From a virus: a stretch of DNA of 23,783 nt. The stretch spans positions 1-23,783 of IMG/VR virus record IMGVR_UViG_3300025168_000679; one strand, 5' to 3'. The notes below the pieces were generated by a model. The model ran no database searches. It saw nothing but the letters and a program-made list of their open reading frames with translations, and had not been told where the DNA came from. The first letter of the stretch is position 1. The number at the start of each line of letters is the position of its first letter. Below are positions 14,179 to 20,908 of this stretch, in pieces. Made by a program: the position numbers and the translations under genes.

Positions 14179-14204
14179 CCTACTAATTAATACTATTTAG
14201 TAGG
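14179..14204 (-). promoter_or_regulatory. Hairpin covering the portal gene ribosome-binding site
   Basis: On the minus strand CCTACTAA and TTAGTAGG form a perfect 8-bp stem around a 10-nt loop. The 3' arm contains AGG of the AGGAG ribosome-binding site of gp20, and the ATG follows within 8 nt. The sequence ACTAAATA in the 5' arm and loop is also a weak match to the late element. Confidence 0.55.
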
Positions 14205-14205
14205 T

Positions 14206-14739
14206 CTAAAAGTTAACGCCTGAAGCCTCAAAATGTTGATATCTCCATGTGCATTCAAACTCTTCAAGAGCATCAGCTGCTTCTGAAGTCAATTCAATCT
14301 GACTAATACTTACTGGCCATGCACTTCTAAAAATATAAGTCTTTAGAATTGTATCATCTCTATCTAACTGTTCAACAGTTAAATCTGTCTGATAATCAGC
14401 AGGGTCAATAACACCAGTGTTTAATGCTAAGTCGTTGATTCCATTAGACCACCTTTCCATTGCGTTACGAATCATAAAGTCCGTATCGTTAATGAATGTA
14501 GTCGTCCAAGTTTCACCAAATTCCCTATCTCCAGCAATATAAATTTTTCTGCCACGAAAGGGAACTTCGATTGGGGTCAGTTCTTGTGCAGGAAGATTAG
14601 TTCCTTTACACATGAAAGATGTTCTACGAACATCAAGACCAATTGCGATGCCTGGCGGAGGGGTAATAGTTACTCTGAACTGATTAGCCCTTGCACCACC
14701 ACCGATTAAGTTTGCTTTAAAATCGTTAATACTAGCCAT
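14206..14739 (-). CDS. 19: gp19-like tail tube protein
   Basis: This subunit of the inner tail tube has 177 residues (T4 163). The start MASINDFKANLIGGGARANQFRV is typical, followed by FMCKGTNLPAQELTPIEVPFRGRKIYIAGDR (42-72), and the middle TWTTTFINDTDFMIRNAMERWSNGIN (77-102). The end reads FECTWRYQHFEASGVNF. It begins 3 nt after the sheath gene stop, so sheath and tube are made from one late mRNA. It ends 34 nt before the portal ATG. Confidence 0.95.
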   Translation of the reverse strand: MASINDFKANLIGGGARANQFRVTITPPPGIAIGLDVRRTSFMCKGTNLPAQELTPIEVPFRGRKIYIAGDREFGETWTTTFINDTDFMIRNAMERWSNGINDLALNTGVIDPADYQTDLTVEQLDRDDTILKTYIFRSAWPVSISQIELTSEAADALEEFECTWRYQHFEASGVNF

Positions 14740-14742
14740 GAC

Positions 14743-16956
14743 TTATCCTCCTACCTCGCTAAACGATACGCCAGTTCGCACCGCAATAAAGTTTAATGAG
14801 ATAAAGTTGATAGAACGAGCAGGTTTGATGTATATATCTCCAACAAACTCATTACGGTCAATAACTTCACCAGTGTTATTTGTACCATCACATTTTACAG
14901 AGAAATCAGTAATACCTCTTCTACCTTGCACATCACGCAAGAAAGGTTCTACTTGGTTTCTAAATTGTGCCCTTGTAAATTCATCGTTGAATTCAAAGAG
15001 TTGAAATTTAGCTGCGGTTGCAATTGCTTTCTCAAGAACCAAGAATAATCGTCTGACGTTAATGCGGTCAAATGCACTTGGTTTTGTTTGAGCAGTTTTG
15101 TCACCGAACAGAACCACGCCTTGGCCAGGAAAATTAACCACTGGATTAATTCTAGATTTATAAAGTATGTCTCTATCTGCTTTTAGTGGGTTGTAAGAAA
15201 GTTTAATTGCACCTCTTACGTTGCCACGAGTATAACCAGCAGGAGAGAACCACGGATCAGCAACTGTATCTGTGTGAGCACAAAGACCAGCTGTATCACC
15301 ATTCAGTGGCACATACCGATAAACATCATTGTACTTGTCATACATGTATTTGTATCCACTATCGAATACCATGTAAGATGATGATGGACATGCATCAAAC
15401 GCATCTTTGACATTTTTAGTCATAGTTACGTTGCTTGTTCCACCAACTGTTGCAGCCCGATACGGAGAAACAAATCCTACGCAATCCCTACGAGTTTCGC
15501 AAAGTGCAGTAATCATTGTTACGTGGGTATCATGCCCAAGTTCAGTATCAGCAACACCAGAACTTGGCCCACCTAATACTAGGTTGATGTCAAGATTTTC
15601 TGTGTCCTCAAAATTATCATATGCAAGTTCAATTTCTCCAGCAGTAACAGAATAATCATCTGTTCCACCAGTTAGTGAATCACTTACAACTTCACTTACT
15701 AATGTGTAGTCTGTACCAGTTGCAATATCTGTACCCCAATTAGTACCTTGACTGAGATGATCCGTCCAGTAAATAAATTCTGATTTACGGAAAATAATAT
15801 CTGCATAATAGTTGTTGTCCCCTTGTGGAGATTTTCCAGATGGGTTCTTTGACATGGCAGCAAAAACTTCAATTATTGCACTTGTCCGTTGTCCTGCAAC
15901 ATCAACATCATAACCAGTGATATCACCAGTTGTATCATAAACTGCAACGTGGATTTCATCTTTTTCACCACGACCATTTGCAGTCGCCCAAGCAGATGTG
16001 CCTGGCGCAGCATCAAATAAGTCAGAAAATCTCCAACGTCTTGTGATGTATGAGTTGTCAGGAATTACAGTTTGTAATCCAGCTCCAGCAGGATCATCTA
16101 ACAAACGAATTGTTAGAGTATTAGATGAAACAGAAACTACTTCGTATTCTTGATTTTTAGACTCTACGTTTGCATCTGTTGTAAGTGCAAGTGCCACATC
16201 ATCTGCAACTGTGATTGCTTTGTCAAGTATTAATGCAGTCTGTGAAGTGACTGTTGCAATTTTAACAACCTCACCACCATCAGAAATGCCTGCACCGATT
16301 ACTCGTTGTCCAACTGCAGCTGTACCAGAGTTGCCATCAACCGTAAGGTTTTTAGTTGCAGTAGTGATTGCACCGTTAACAATTGCTGTAACAGCGTTGT
16401 TTGTTTGGAAACCAATGATGTCACCAGCTGAAATTGTAGCATTTGATGCATCTTGGTCATCCACATCAATAGACAAATCACCAACCGCACCAGCACCATT
16501 AACTAAGTTAAGTGTACCAAGTGGTTGTGTGTATGCTCTTCCACTTCCACATATATCTACACCAAGTGAGTTACCATGTGTTCCAGCAGACCTTGCAGTC
16601 CATTCACCATGAGAACCTTGTCCTGTGGAAAATGAAGCTTCGTAATGATCATCATCACGAATAAGTATGCCTGAGTTTGCACCAGCGTTTAATATTCCTG
16701 ATTCTGCACGAACTATACGAAGTGCATCAGAATATTGTAAAAAGTTAGAGGCTGTGAACCAAAACTCAAAATTGTTTGCATTTGGTTTACCAAATAACTG
16801 TACCAGTTGTTCCTCTGAACTAATTGTAGTTACAGACGAAACTGGCCCCTTTTCAAATGGCCCTGCAATTGCACCTATTGAGGTGGATACTGCTGGGATA
16901 ACATTTGTAAGGTCTATCTCTCTGACTTGAACGCCAGGCGAAACTAAAAATGCCAT
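14743..16956 (-). CDS. 18: gp18-like contractile tail sheath protein with an inserted domain
   Basis: This contractile sheath subunit has 737 residues (T4 659). The N-terminus FLVSPGVQVREIDLTNVIPAV and the C-terminus, with FLRDVQGRRGITDFSVKCD and FISLNFIAVRTGVSFSEVGG, are the conserved core that forms the interlocking sheath. PGQGVVLFGDKTAQTKPSAFDRINVRRLF, near residue 620, is another family block. Residues about 193-262 form an extra beta-rich segment (GTAAVGQRVIGAGISDGGEV and so on) resembling repeat modules of fibre proteins; it would sit on the outer face. AAAGGAG lies 8 nt before the ATG, with an exact late promoter 44 nt upstream. Confidence 0.95.
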   Translation of the reverse strand: MAFLVSPGVQVREIDLTNVIPAVSTSIGAIAGPFEKGPVSSVTTISSEEQLVQLFGKPNANNFEFWFTASNFLQYSDALRIVRAESGILNAGANSGILIRDDDHYEASFSTGQGSHGEWTARSAGTHGNSLGVDICGSGRAYTQPLGTLNLVNGAGAVGDLSIDVDDQDASNATISAGDIIGFQTNNAVTAIVNGAITTATKNLTVDGNSGTAAVGQRVIGAGISDGGEVVKIATVTSQTALILDKAITVADDVALALTTDANVESKNQEYEVVSVSSNTLTIRLLDDPAGAGLQTVIPDNSYITRRWRFSDLFDAAPGTSAWATANGRGEKDEIHVAVYDTTGDITGYDVDVAGQRTSAIIEVFAAMSKNPSGKSPQGDNNYYADIIFRKSEFIYWTDHLSQGTNWGTDIATGTDYTLVSEVVSDSLTGGTDDYSVTAGEIELAYDNFEDTENLDINLVLGGPSSGVADTELGHDTHVTMITALCETRRDCVGFVSPYRAATVGGTSNVTMTKNVKDAFDACPSSSYMVFDSGYKYMYDKYNDVYRYVPLNGDTAGLCAHTDTVADPWFSPAGYTRGNVRGAIKLSYNPLKADRDILYKSRINPVVNFPGQGVVLFGDKTAQTKPSAFDRINVRRLFLVLEKAIATAAKFQLFEFNDEFTRAQFRNQVEPFLRDVQGRRGITDFSVKCDGTNNTGEVIDRNEFVGDIYIKPARSINFISLNFIAVRTGVSFSEVGG

Positions 16957-16999
16957 GTCTTTGACTCCTTTATATTAGAGTGTTTTTAATCTTCACTAA

Positions 17000-17007
17000 T
17001 ATTTATA
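17000..17007 (-). promoter_or_regulatory. T4-type late promoter for gp18-gp19
   Basis: An exact TATAAATA on the minus strand lies 43 nt before the gp18 ATG. It faces away from a second exact element on the plus strand (17051-17058), so the sheath gene and the small plus-strand gene have divergent late promoters 43 bp apart. Confidence 0.82.
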
Positions 17008-17050
17008 AAAAAATAGTTTCTATAAACTACATTTTATATGTGTCTTTGCA

Positions 17051-17058
17051 TATAAATA
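17051..17058 (+). promoter_or_regulatory. T4-type late promoter for the plus-strand gene
   Basis: An exact TATAAATA on the plus strand is followed after 5 nt by the ATG at 17064. With the usual spacing of the late -10 element to the start point, transcription would begin at or within a base or two of the A of ATG. Confidence 0.65.
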
Positions 17059-17063
17059 ATATT

Positions 17064-17366
17064 ATGTCAAATAGTCATTACGAAAAATATAAAGATACTA
17101 TTAAAAAAGTATCTCGTAGAAACTATCGCAAAAGAATTGTTTTGCTTAACGAATTCCTTGCAGAAAAGTCATGCAAACATTGTGGAGAAAGTGAAACCGT
17201 ATGTTTAAAGTTTTACCCCCACGATTCTAAAATCCGTAAACTAACAAAAAGAGTTGGTGTAAATAATGAAAGTCGCAAAGAAATAATTAATCTTATAGAC
17301 AACTCTTTAATACTATGTTCAAATTGTTGGATTAAGAATGACAATGATCTAATAGAATTTATTTAG
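17064..17366 (+). CDS. Degenerate HNH/zinc-ribbon protein, only plus-strand gene
   Basis: This is a 100-residue basic protein. Cys37-x-x-Cys40 and Cys85-x-x-Cys88 (LCSNCW) form a probable zinc site, and between them lie CLKFYPHDSK (His53) and a helix-rich RKEIINLIDNS. This is the outline of small phage HNH endonucleases (C-x2-C ... L-x-FDH ... C-x2-CH). Here the FDH is replaced by FYPHD and the last C-x2-CH has Trp instead of His, so catalytic activity is doubtful. The start is set at ATG 17064, since the upstream extension is AT-rich and un-conserved in look. There is no ribosome-binding sequence. It is convergent with gp17, ending 4 nt from its stop. It looks like a later insertion between gp17 and gp18. 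Confidence 0.8.
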   Translation: MSNSHYEKYKDTIKKVSRRNYRKRIVLLNEFLAEKSCKHCGESETVCLKFYPHDSKIRKLTKRVGVNNESRKEIINLIDNSLILCSNCWIKNDNDLIEFI

Positions 17367-17370
17367 ACCT

Positions 17371-19017
17371 TTACCAATCTGAATCGTGGGATCTAACTAC
17401 TGGGCTCCAACGTGTTCCATATTCATCAACCATTGTACCAATATTTTCATCTTCTAAACCATTAACCATAAATCCAAACGGGGCCATGTCTTGTTCTAAC
17501 ATGTCTTGTTGTTCTCTCATCATAGTCTGTCTTATGTCCATATCAGTTAATTCTTTAAAATACGTCTGGTCTGTTGCCCATGCAAACATAAACATACACG
17601 CAACCAAGTCATCTGTACACCCATCGTCAGCTTCAAAAGATTGTCCTTTAACAATAAACGTAGATAGTTCACTAATAATTTGTAGGTCTTGAATAATAAG
17701 TTTATCATCCTCAATCATCTGTTTAAGATTAGAGCAACCTATTCGTTTTACAGCCTTAGTTGTTCTTACACCCAACTGCGCTCTACCACCTGAGAACCCC
17801 CCGCCAAGTACTTGTCCTGCACGCCCTCGCATACTTGCCATAATAAGGTTGTCATACTCCAAGTCAAACTGCATAGTTGATGCAACCTGTTCTCCTATGT
17901 CGTTTACCTCAATTAAAACAAATGCTTGATTGTATGCTCTTGCAACGTCATATATTTTAGCAGGAAATAATAAAGGTTTTATTTCGTTGTCACGAAATTT
18001 TGCGACAATCCTATACGGCATTTGCGACACATCAAACACTAGAAATGCAGAGTAGTCGTTAGACGTTCCCCTTGAAACGTCAGCTGTCAGTACATATGTG
18101 TGGTCTTTTAATGGTTTTTCAAACACATCAAGACCAGCATTAGATTGAATTGGTGGGTTGTAAGACATTGTTTTTAATTTTTGTGCTTTGATTAATGTAT
18201 CGATACTTCCTAAAAATTCACACTCAAACTCTGTGTTAAACTGTTGTTCACTAGTATTCTTTATAGTTTCTGCTTTCCATTCTTCATCACGGCCAGGAAT
18301 TTCACTCCAGTGAACCTCTATTGGAACGTAAGTATTTCTTTGGTTCTCTGCATCATTCCACAATTTGTAAAACATATTCATACCATGAGGAGTCGATACT
18401 ATCATCACTTTTGTAGTTTTACCCGAACTGATTGTAGGATAGACTGAACTAAAGAATTGTTCTGCTACGTTGGAAGGAACGTATGCAAACTCATCAAGAA
18501 AAATAATATTATATGAACCACCACGAACTGCACTTGCAGAAGTAGAACTTGCAAGAATTTTAGAACCATTCTCTAACTCTAAAGAGCCTTTGTTCCAACT
18601 CATGACTCCTTGTTGTAACCACTTGGGTAGGTGTTCATATGCAAGTTGTAACCGTCCTAGCAAGTCCCTAGCAGTCGCAGCTTTGTTGGCGAGTATCGCA
18701 ACATTAACTGAAGCATTGAACAAAACATAATGCAACAAATATGCTATAATGGTTGTAGATTTACCTGACTGTCTAGGAAGTTTGCAAATAGTAAAACGAT
18801 TGCTGTGAAATGTACCAACCATTTCTTTTTGGAAGTCGTACATTTTAAATGGAACTAAACCTTCATCAAGAGAAACAATTCGTATGTATGTTTGTATGAA
18901 ATACAAAGGATCTTTCATACACTTAGAGTATTCTTCAACTTCTTTTTTTGTCCACTCTTGGGACACGTTTGCCCGTTTGAGGTTTGGATTGCCTAAGTAT
19001 ACTCCTTGTTCAGACAT
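17371..19017 (-). CDS. 17: gp17-like terminase large subunit
   Basis: This is the packaging ATPase and nuclease. Numbered from the start chosen here: Walker A PRQSGKST (81-88), Walker B IIFLDEFA (171-178) and coupling motif STPHG (208-212). The RNase H-like nuclease has Asp312 (TADVSRG), Glu369 (LIEVNDIG) and the Asp468/Asp469 pair (GCTDDLVA). At 548 residues it is slightly shorter than T4 gp17 (610). An in-frame ATG at 19032 lies inside the end of the upstream gene and lacks a ribosome-binding site. ATG 19017, with GGGA about 9 nt before it and directly after the upstream TAA, gives MSEQGVYLGNPNLK and is preferred. Confidence 0.96.
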   Translation of the reverse strand: MSEQGVYLGNPNLKRANVSQEWTKKEVEEYSKCMKDPLYFIQTYIRIVSLDEGLVPFKMYDFQKEMVGTFHSNRFTICKLPRQSGKSTTIIAYLLHYVLFNASVNVAILANKAATARDLLGRLQLAYEHLPKWLQQGVMSWNKGSLELENGSKILASSTSASAVRGGSYNIIFLDEFAYVPSNVAEQFFSSVYPTISSGKTTKVMIVSTPHGMNMFYKLWNDAENQRNTYVPIEVHWSEIPGRDEEWKAETIKNTSEQQFNTEFECEFLGSIDTLIKAQKLKTMSYNPPIQSNAGLDVFEKPLKDHTYVLTADVSRGTSNDYSAFLVFDVSQMPYRIVAKFRDNEIKPLLFPAKIYDVARAYNQAFVLIEVNDIGEQVASTMQFDLEYDNLIMASMRGRAGQVLGGGFSGGRAQLGVRTTKAVKRIGCSNLKQMIEDDKLIIQDLQIISELSTFIVKGQSFEADDGCTDDLVACMFMFAWATDQTYFKELTDMDIRQTMMREQQDMLEQDMAPFGFMVNGLEDENIGTMVDEYGTRWSPVVRSHDSDW

Positions 19018-19018
19018 T

Positions 19019-19624
19019 TTATCTATTCCCATGTATTAAAAAGTTACACGCTATACTTATTCTTGTTGTATCTTTAGAACTAGGAGCAACACCATGTTCC
19101 AACCAACTCGGAAACAATATTAATTCTCCAGCATCAAACGGTCTTTTACCAATTACATTACTATAAGGTTGTTTTAAAAATCTATGAGAAGCATCCATAG
19201 CTTCCTGTGTTCGTGGGTCTTTAAGATATAGTATTCCATCTTCTGTTGGCGTTACATAATATACTGCTGACCAACTGGCTTCTTCGTGAATATGGGGCAT
19301 AGTACATTGACCTTTTCTTGCAATGTTTGCCCAACTGTTTATTAGACTAATATAACAATCATCAATATAAAGTGTACTTAATATTTTATTTACACTTTCA
19401 ACAATACTTTTTCTTAAAGGTTCAAGATTAGATGCGTAAGAATCTAATCCTCCAAGTAAAGATTTGTTGCTTTGCCAACCACCACCCTGTACTGGATTAA
19501 ATTGAAATCCTTGACCTTTTGTTTCTCTTTTTAATACTTCACTTTTGATTTTATCATTATCTAAGTTTTCAAGCTTTAAATTAAAAATTGTAGTTGGCCA
19601 CAATTGTTTTTGTTCTACATTCAT
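19019..19624 (-). CDS. 2OG-Fe(II) oxygenase-like protein (TIGR02466-type), second copy
   Basis: This is a 201-residue protein of the same type as the one at 5531-6115. Shared blocks are the WPTTIFNLKLE start (like CFPTLIHSFAL), MPHIHEEASWSAVYYV (109-124, His111 and His113), FPSWLEHGVAPSS (171-183, His177) and RISIACNF (Arg188). The region between the metal motifs, with LYLKDPR (133-138), is also family-typical. The substrate is unknown. It is inserted between gp16 and gp17, which are adjacent in T4, and ends within the possible extended start of gp17. A weak TAGGAT site precedes the ATG. The divergence from the other copy suggests an old duplication or separate acquisition. Confidence 0.85.
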   Translation of the reverse strand: MNVEQKQLWPTTIFNLKLENLDNDKIKSEVLKRETKGQGFQFNPVQGGGWQSNKSLLGGLDSYASNLEPLRKSIVESVNKILSTLYIDDCYISLINSWANIARKGQCTMPHIHEEASWSAVYYVTPTEDGILYLKDPRTQEAMDASHRFLKQPYSNVIGKRPFDAGELILFPSWLEHGVAPSSKDTTRISIACNFLIHGNR

Positions 19625-19653
19625 AATATAATCCTAATTGTAAGTTTAAAGTG

Positions 19654-20085
19654 TTATTTTTCTTTTAACATCTTTTGTAGTTCAGCTGTAGACCCAACAT
19701 ATAATGCATTGTTCACCGTCTTTGGAGCATGGTTTGGCACTTCTTTTAATTTTCGCATTTTCTCTTGGAGTTCTCCAAGTTTTTCTGTAACCTCTGCAAC
19801 CTGTTTAATGCCATTGAGTGCAACTTCGTAAGTTCTTGGGTGTTCTGATTCCTTTGCAAGTTCTAGAATACCATCAATTGCATCTTGACCACGTTCAATT
19901 AGATTATAAAGATTTTCTCTTTGATATTTATAATCATTGTCAATATCATCACTACTAGTAGCTGGAAGTATTGGGTAACCATCTCTAGAACTAATACTTT
20001 TTTTTTCAATCTTAGTTGATTCGGGAACAATATTTTCTATAACACCTAAAGTTTTGTCAAGTCGCAACGTAGAATCTTTATTCAT
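19654..20085 (-). CDS. 16: gp16-like terminase small subunit
   Basis: This is the DNA-recognition and regulatory partner of gp17. The 143-residue protein (T4 164) has an unstructured N-terminus, then the conserved DNDYKYQRENLYNLIERGQDAIDGILELAKESEHPR region (about 48-83; reported here as its start DNDYKYQREN and its end AKESEHPR). A long coiled coil (VALNGIKQVAEVTEKLGELQ) follows, as in the T4 ring. Its first 8 nt overlap the end of gp15 (ATGAATAA), so it is translationally coupled. An exact TATAAATA (19925-19932) falls inside the DYKY codons. Confidence 0.87.
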   Translation of the reverse strand: MNKDSTLRLDKTLGVIENIVPESTKIEKKSISSRDGYPILPATSSDDIDNDYKYQRENLYNLIERGQDAIDGILELAKESEHPRTYEVALNGIKQVAEVTEKLGELQEKMRKLKEVPNHAPKTVNNALYVGSTAELQKMLKEK

Positions 20086-20878
20086 CTGAACCTGTCACTG
20101 GATTAAACTCTTTTGCATCCTCAAAGAAAGACGTAGTTTCACTAAATCCAAAATCATCATCTGCGTCAGCACTTGTTGGATTTGGTGTAACCGTAAGTCT
20201 TTGTTCTCTTTTGGGAGAGTTAACTTCCAAGTCAGTGTATTGATCAACTTGCACAGTCTTGATAACCTTACTAGACGTAACAGGGCCATACAAATAAAAC
20301 TTCGCAGTAAATGAAAGAGTATATATTAATGCTCTACGAGTAGTAAAGTCTCCTTGATAATTATCTTCATACGAAATAGAATTTAATACAATGGGAACAT
20401 CTCTTTTGATACCCATATCTGCCATATCATTAATAGTCAATGTGTAGTCTGGTTGAAAGTATGGAAGAATCTGTTCTACAATTTGTAATGCGTCATCGGA
20501 TTGTTTTGCCATAACGTATAATTCTATTGCTAAATTATATGGCACAGGCATATACTGTGCGTCTAGTTGTTTAGCATTTGCACCTTTAACTTTTTTAAAT
20601 CGTTGAACACGATTTAATTTACGGGCAGAGTCATATTCTAAGTTTTGAATTTCAAATCCAATACGAGGTAAAGTAATCGCAACTTGTTTAGTTAAGTCTG
20701 CATCTTCATTTAATCGTACTAAAAACTTTTCTCTAGGCCCATACGCAAGAGGAACTTTCATAGATTGTAATATATTTCCAGAATTGTCTTTACGAATAAG
20801 ATTGATGTTGTTAAACATTGTTCCAAATGAAACAATAACCTTTCGTATACTCTCATGGTAGAACTGTTGGCCTAGCAT
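20078..20878 (-). CDS. 15: gp15-like tail completion / proximal sheath stabiliser
   Basis: This protein caps the tail and joins it to the neck. At 266 residues (T4 272) it aligns by eye over its length: FYHESIRKVIVSFGTMFNNI at the start (T4 FYNSSFRRYATLMGDLFSNI), VPLAYGPREKFLVRLN (T4 VPITYASKEHFMMKLN), ITLPRIGFEI, and the diagnostic QIVEQILPYFQPDYTLT (T4 has the same QIVEQILPYFQP). The C-terminal 50 residues are acidic and variable. GAGGAGA lies 8 nt before the ATG. The near-consensus late element at 20901-20908 precedes it. Confidence 0.95.
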   Translation of the reverse strand: MLGQQFYHESIRKVIVSFGTMFNNINLIRKDNSGNILQSMKVPLAYGPREKFLVRLNEDADLTKQVAITLPRIGFEIQNLEYDSARKLNRVQRFKKVKGANAKQLDAQYMPVPYNLAIELYVMAKQSDDALQIVEQILPYFQPDYTLTINDMADMGIKRDVPIVLNSISYEDNYQGDFTTRRALIYTLSFTAKFYLYGPVTSSKVIKTVQVDQYTDLEVNSPKREQRLTVTPNPTSADADDDFGFSETTSFFEDAKEFNPVTGSDE

Positions 20879-20900
20879 TATATATTCTCCTCATTCATTA

Positions 20901-20908
20901 TATTTATG
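20901..20908 (-). promoter_or_regulatory. Near-consensus late promoter for gp15
   Basis: CATAAATA on the minus strand differs from TATAAATA only at the first base. It overlaps the stop codon of the fibre-like gene and lies 22 nt before the gp15 ATG. This is a plausible weaker late promoter for gp15-gp16-oxygenase-gp17. Confidence 0.45.

Noticed and set aside
16211-16612. A 133-codon plus-strand open frame opposite gp18
   Set aside because: It is antisense to the clear sheath protein, with a Pro/Ala-rich composition typical of a shadow frame.
16980-17063. Upstream extension of the plus-strand HNH-like frame
   Set aside because: It covers both late promoter elements and encodes an AT-driven hydrophobic string. 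The ATG at 17064 fits the promoter and the protein pattern better.
19018-19032. Upstream ATG for gp17 inside the oxygenase gene
   Set aside because: There is no ribosome-binding site before it. The ATG at 19017 has GGGA at good distance and gives the family-like start.
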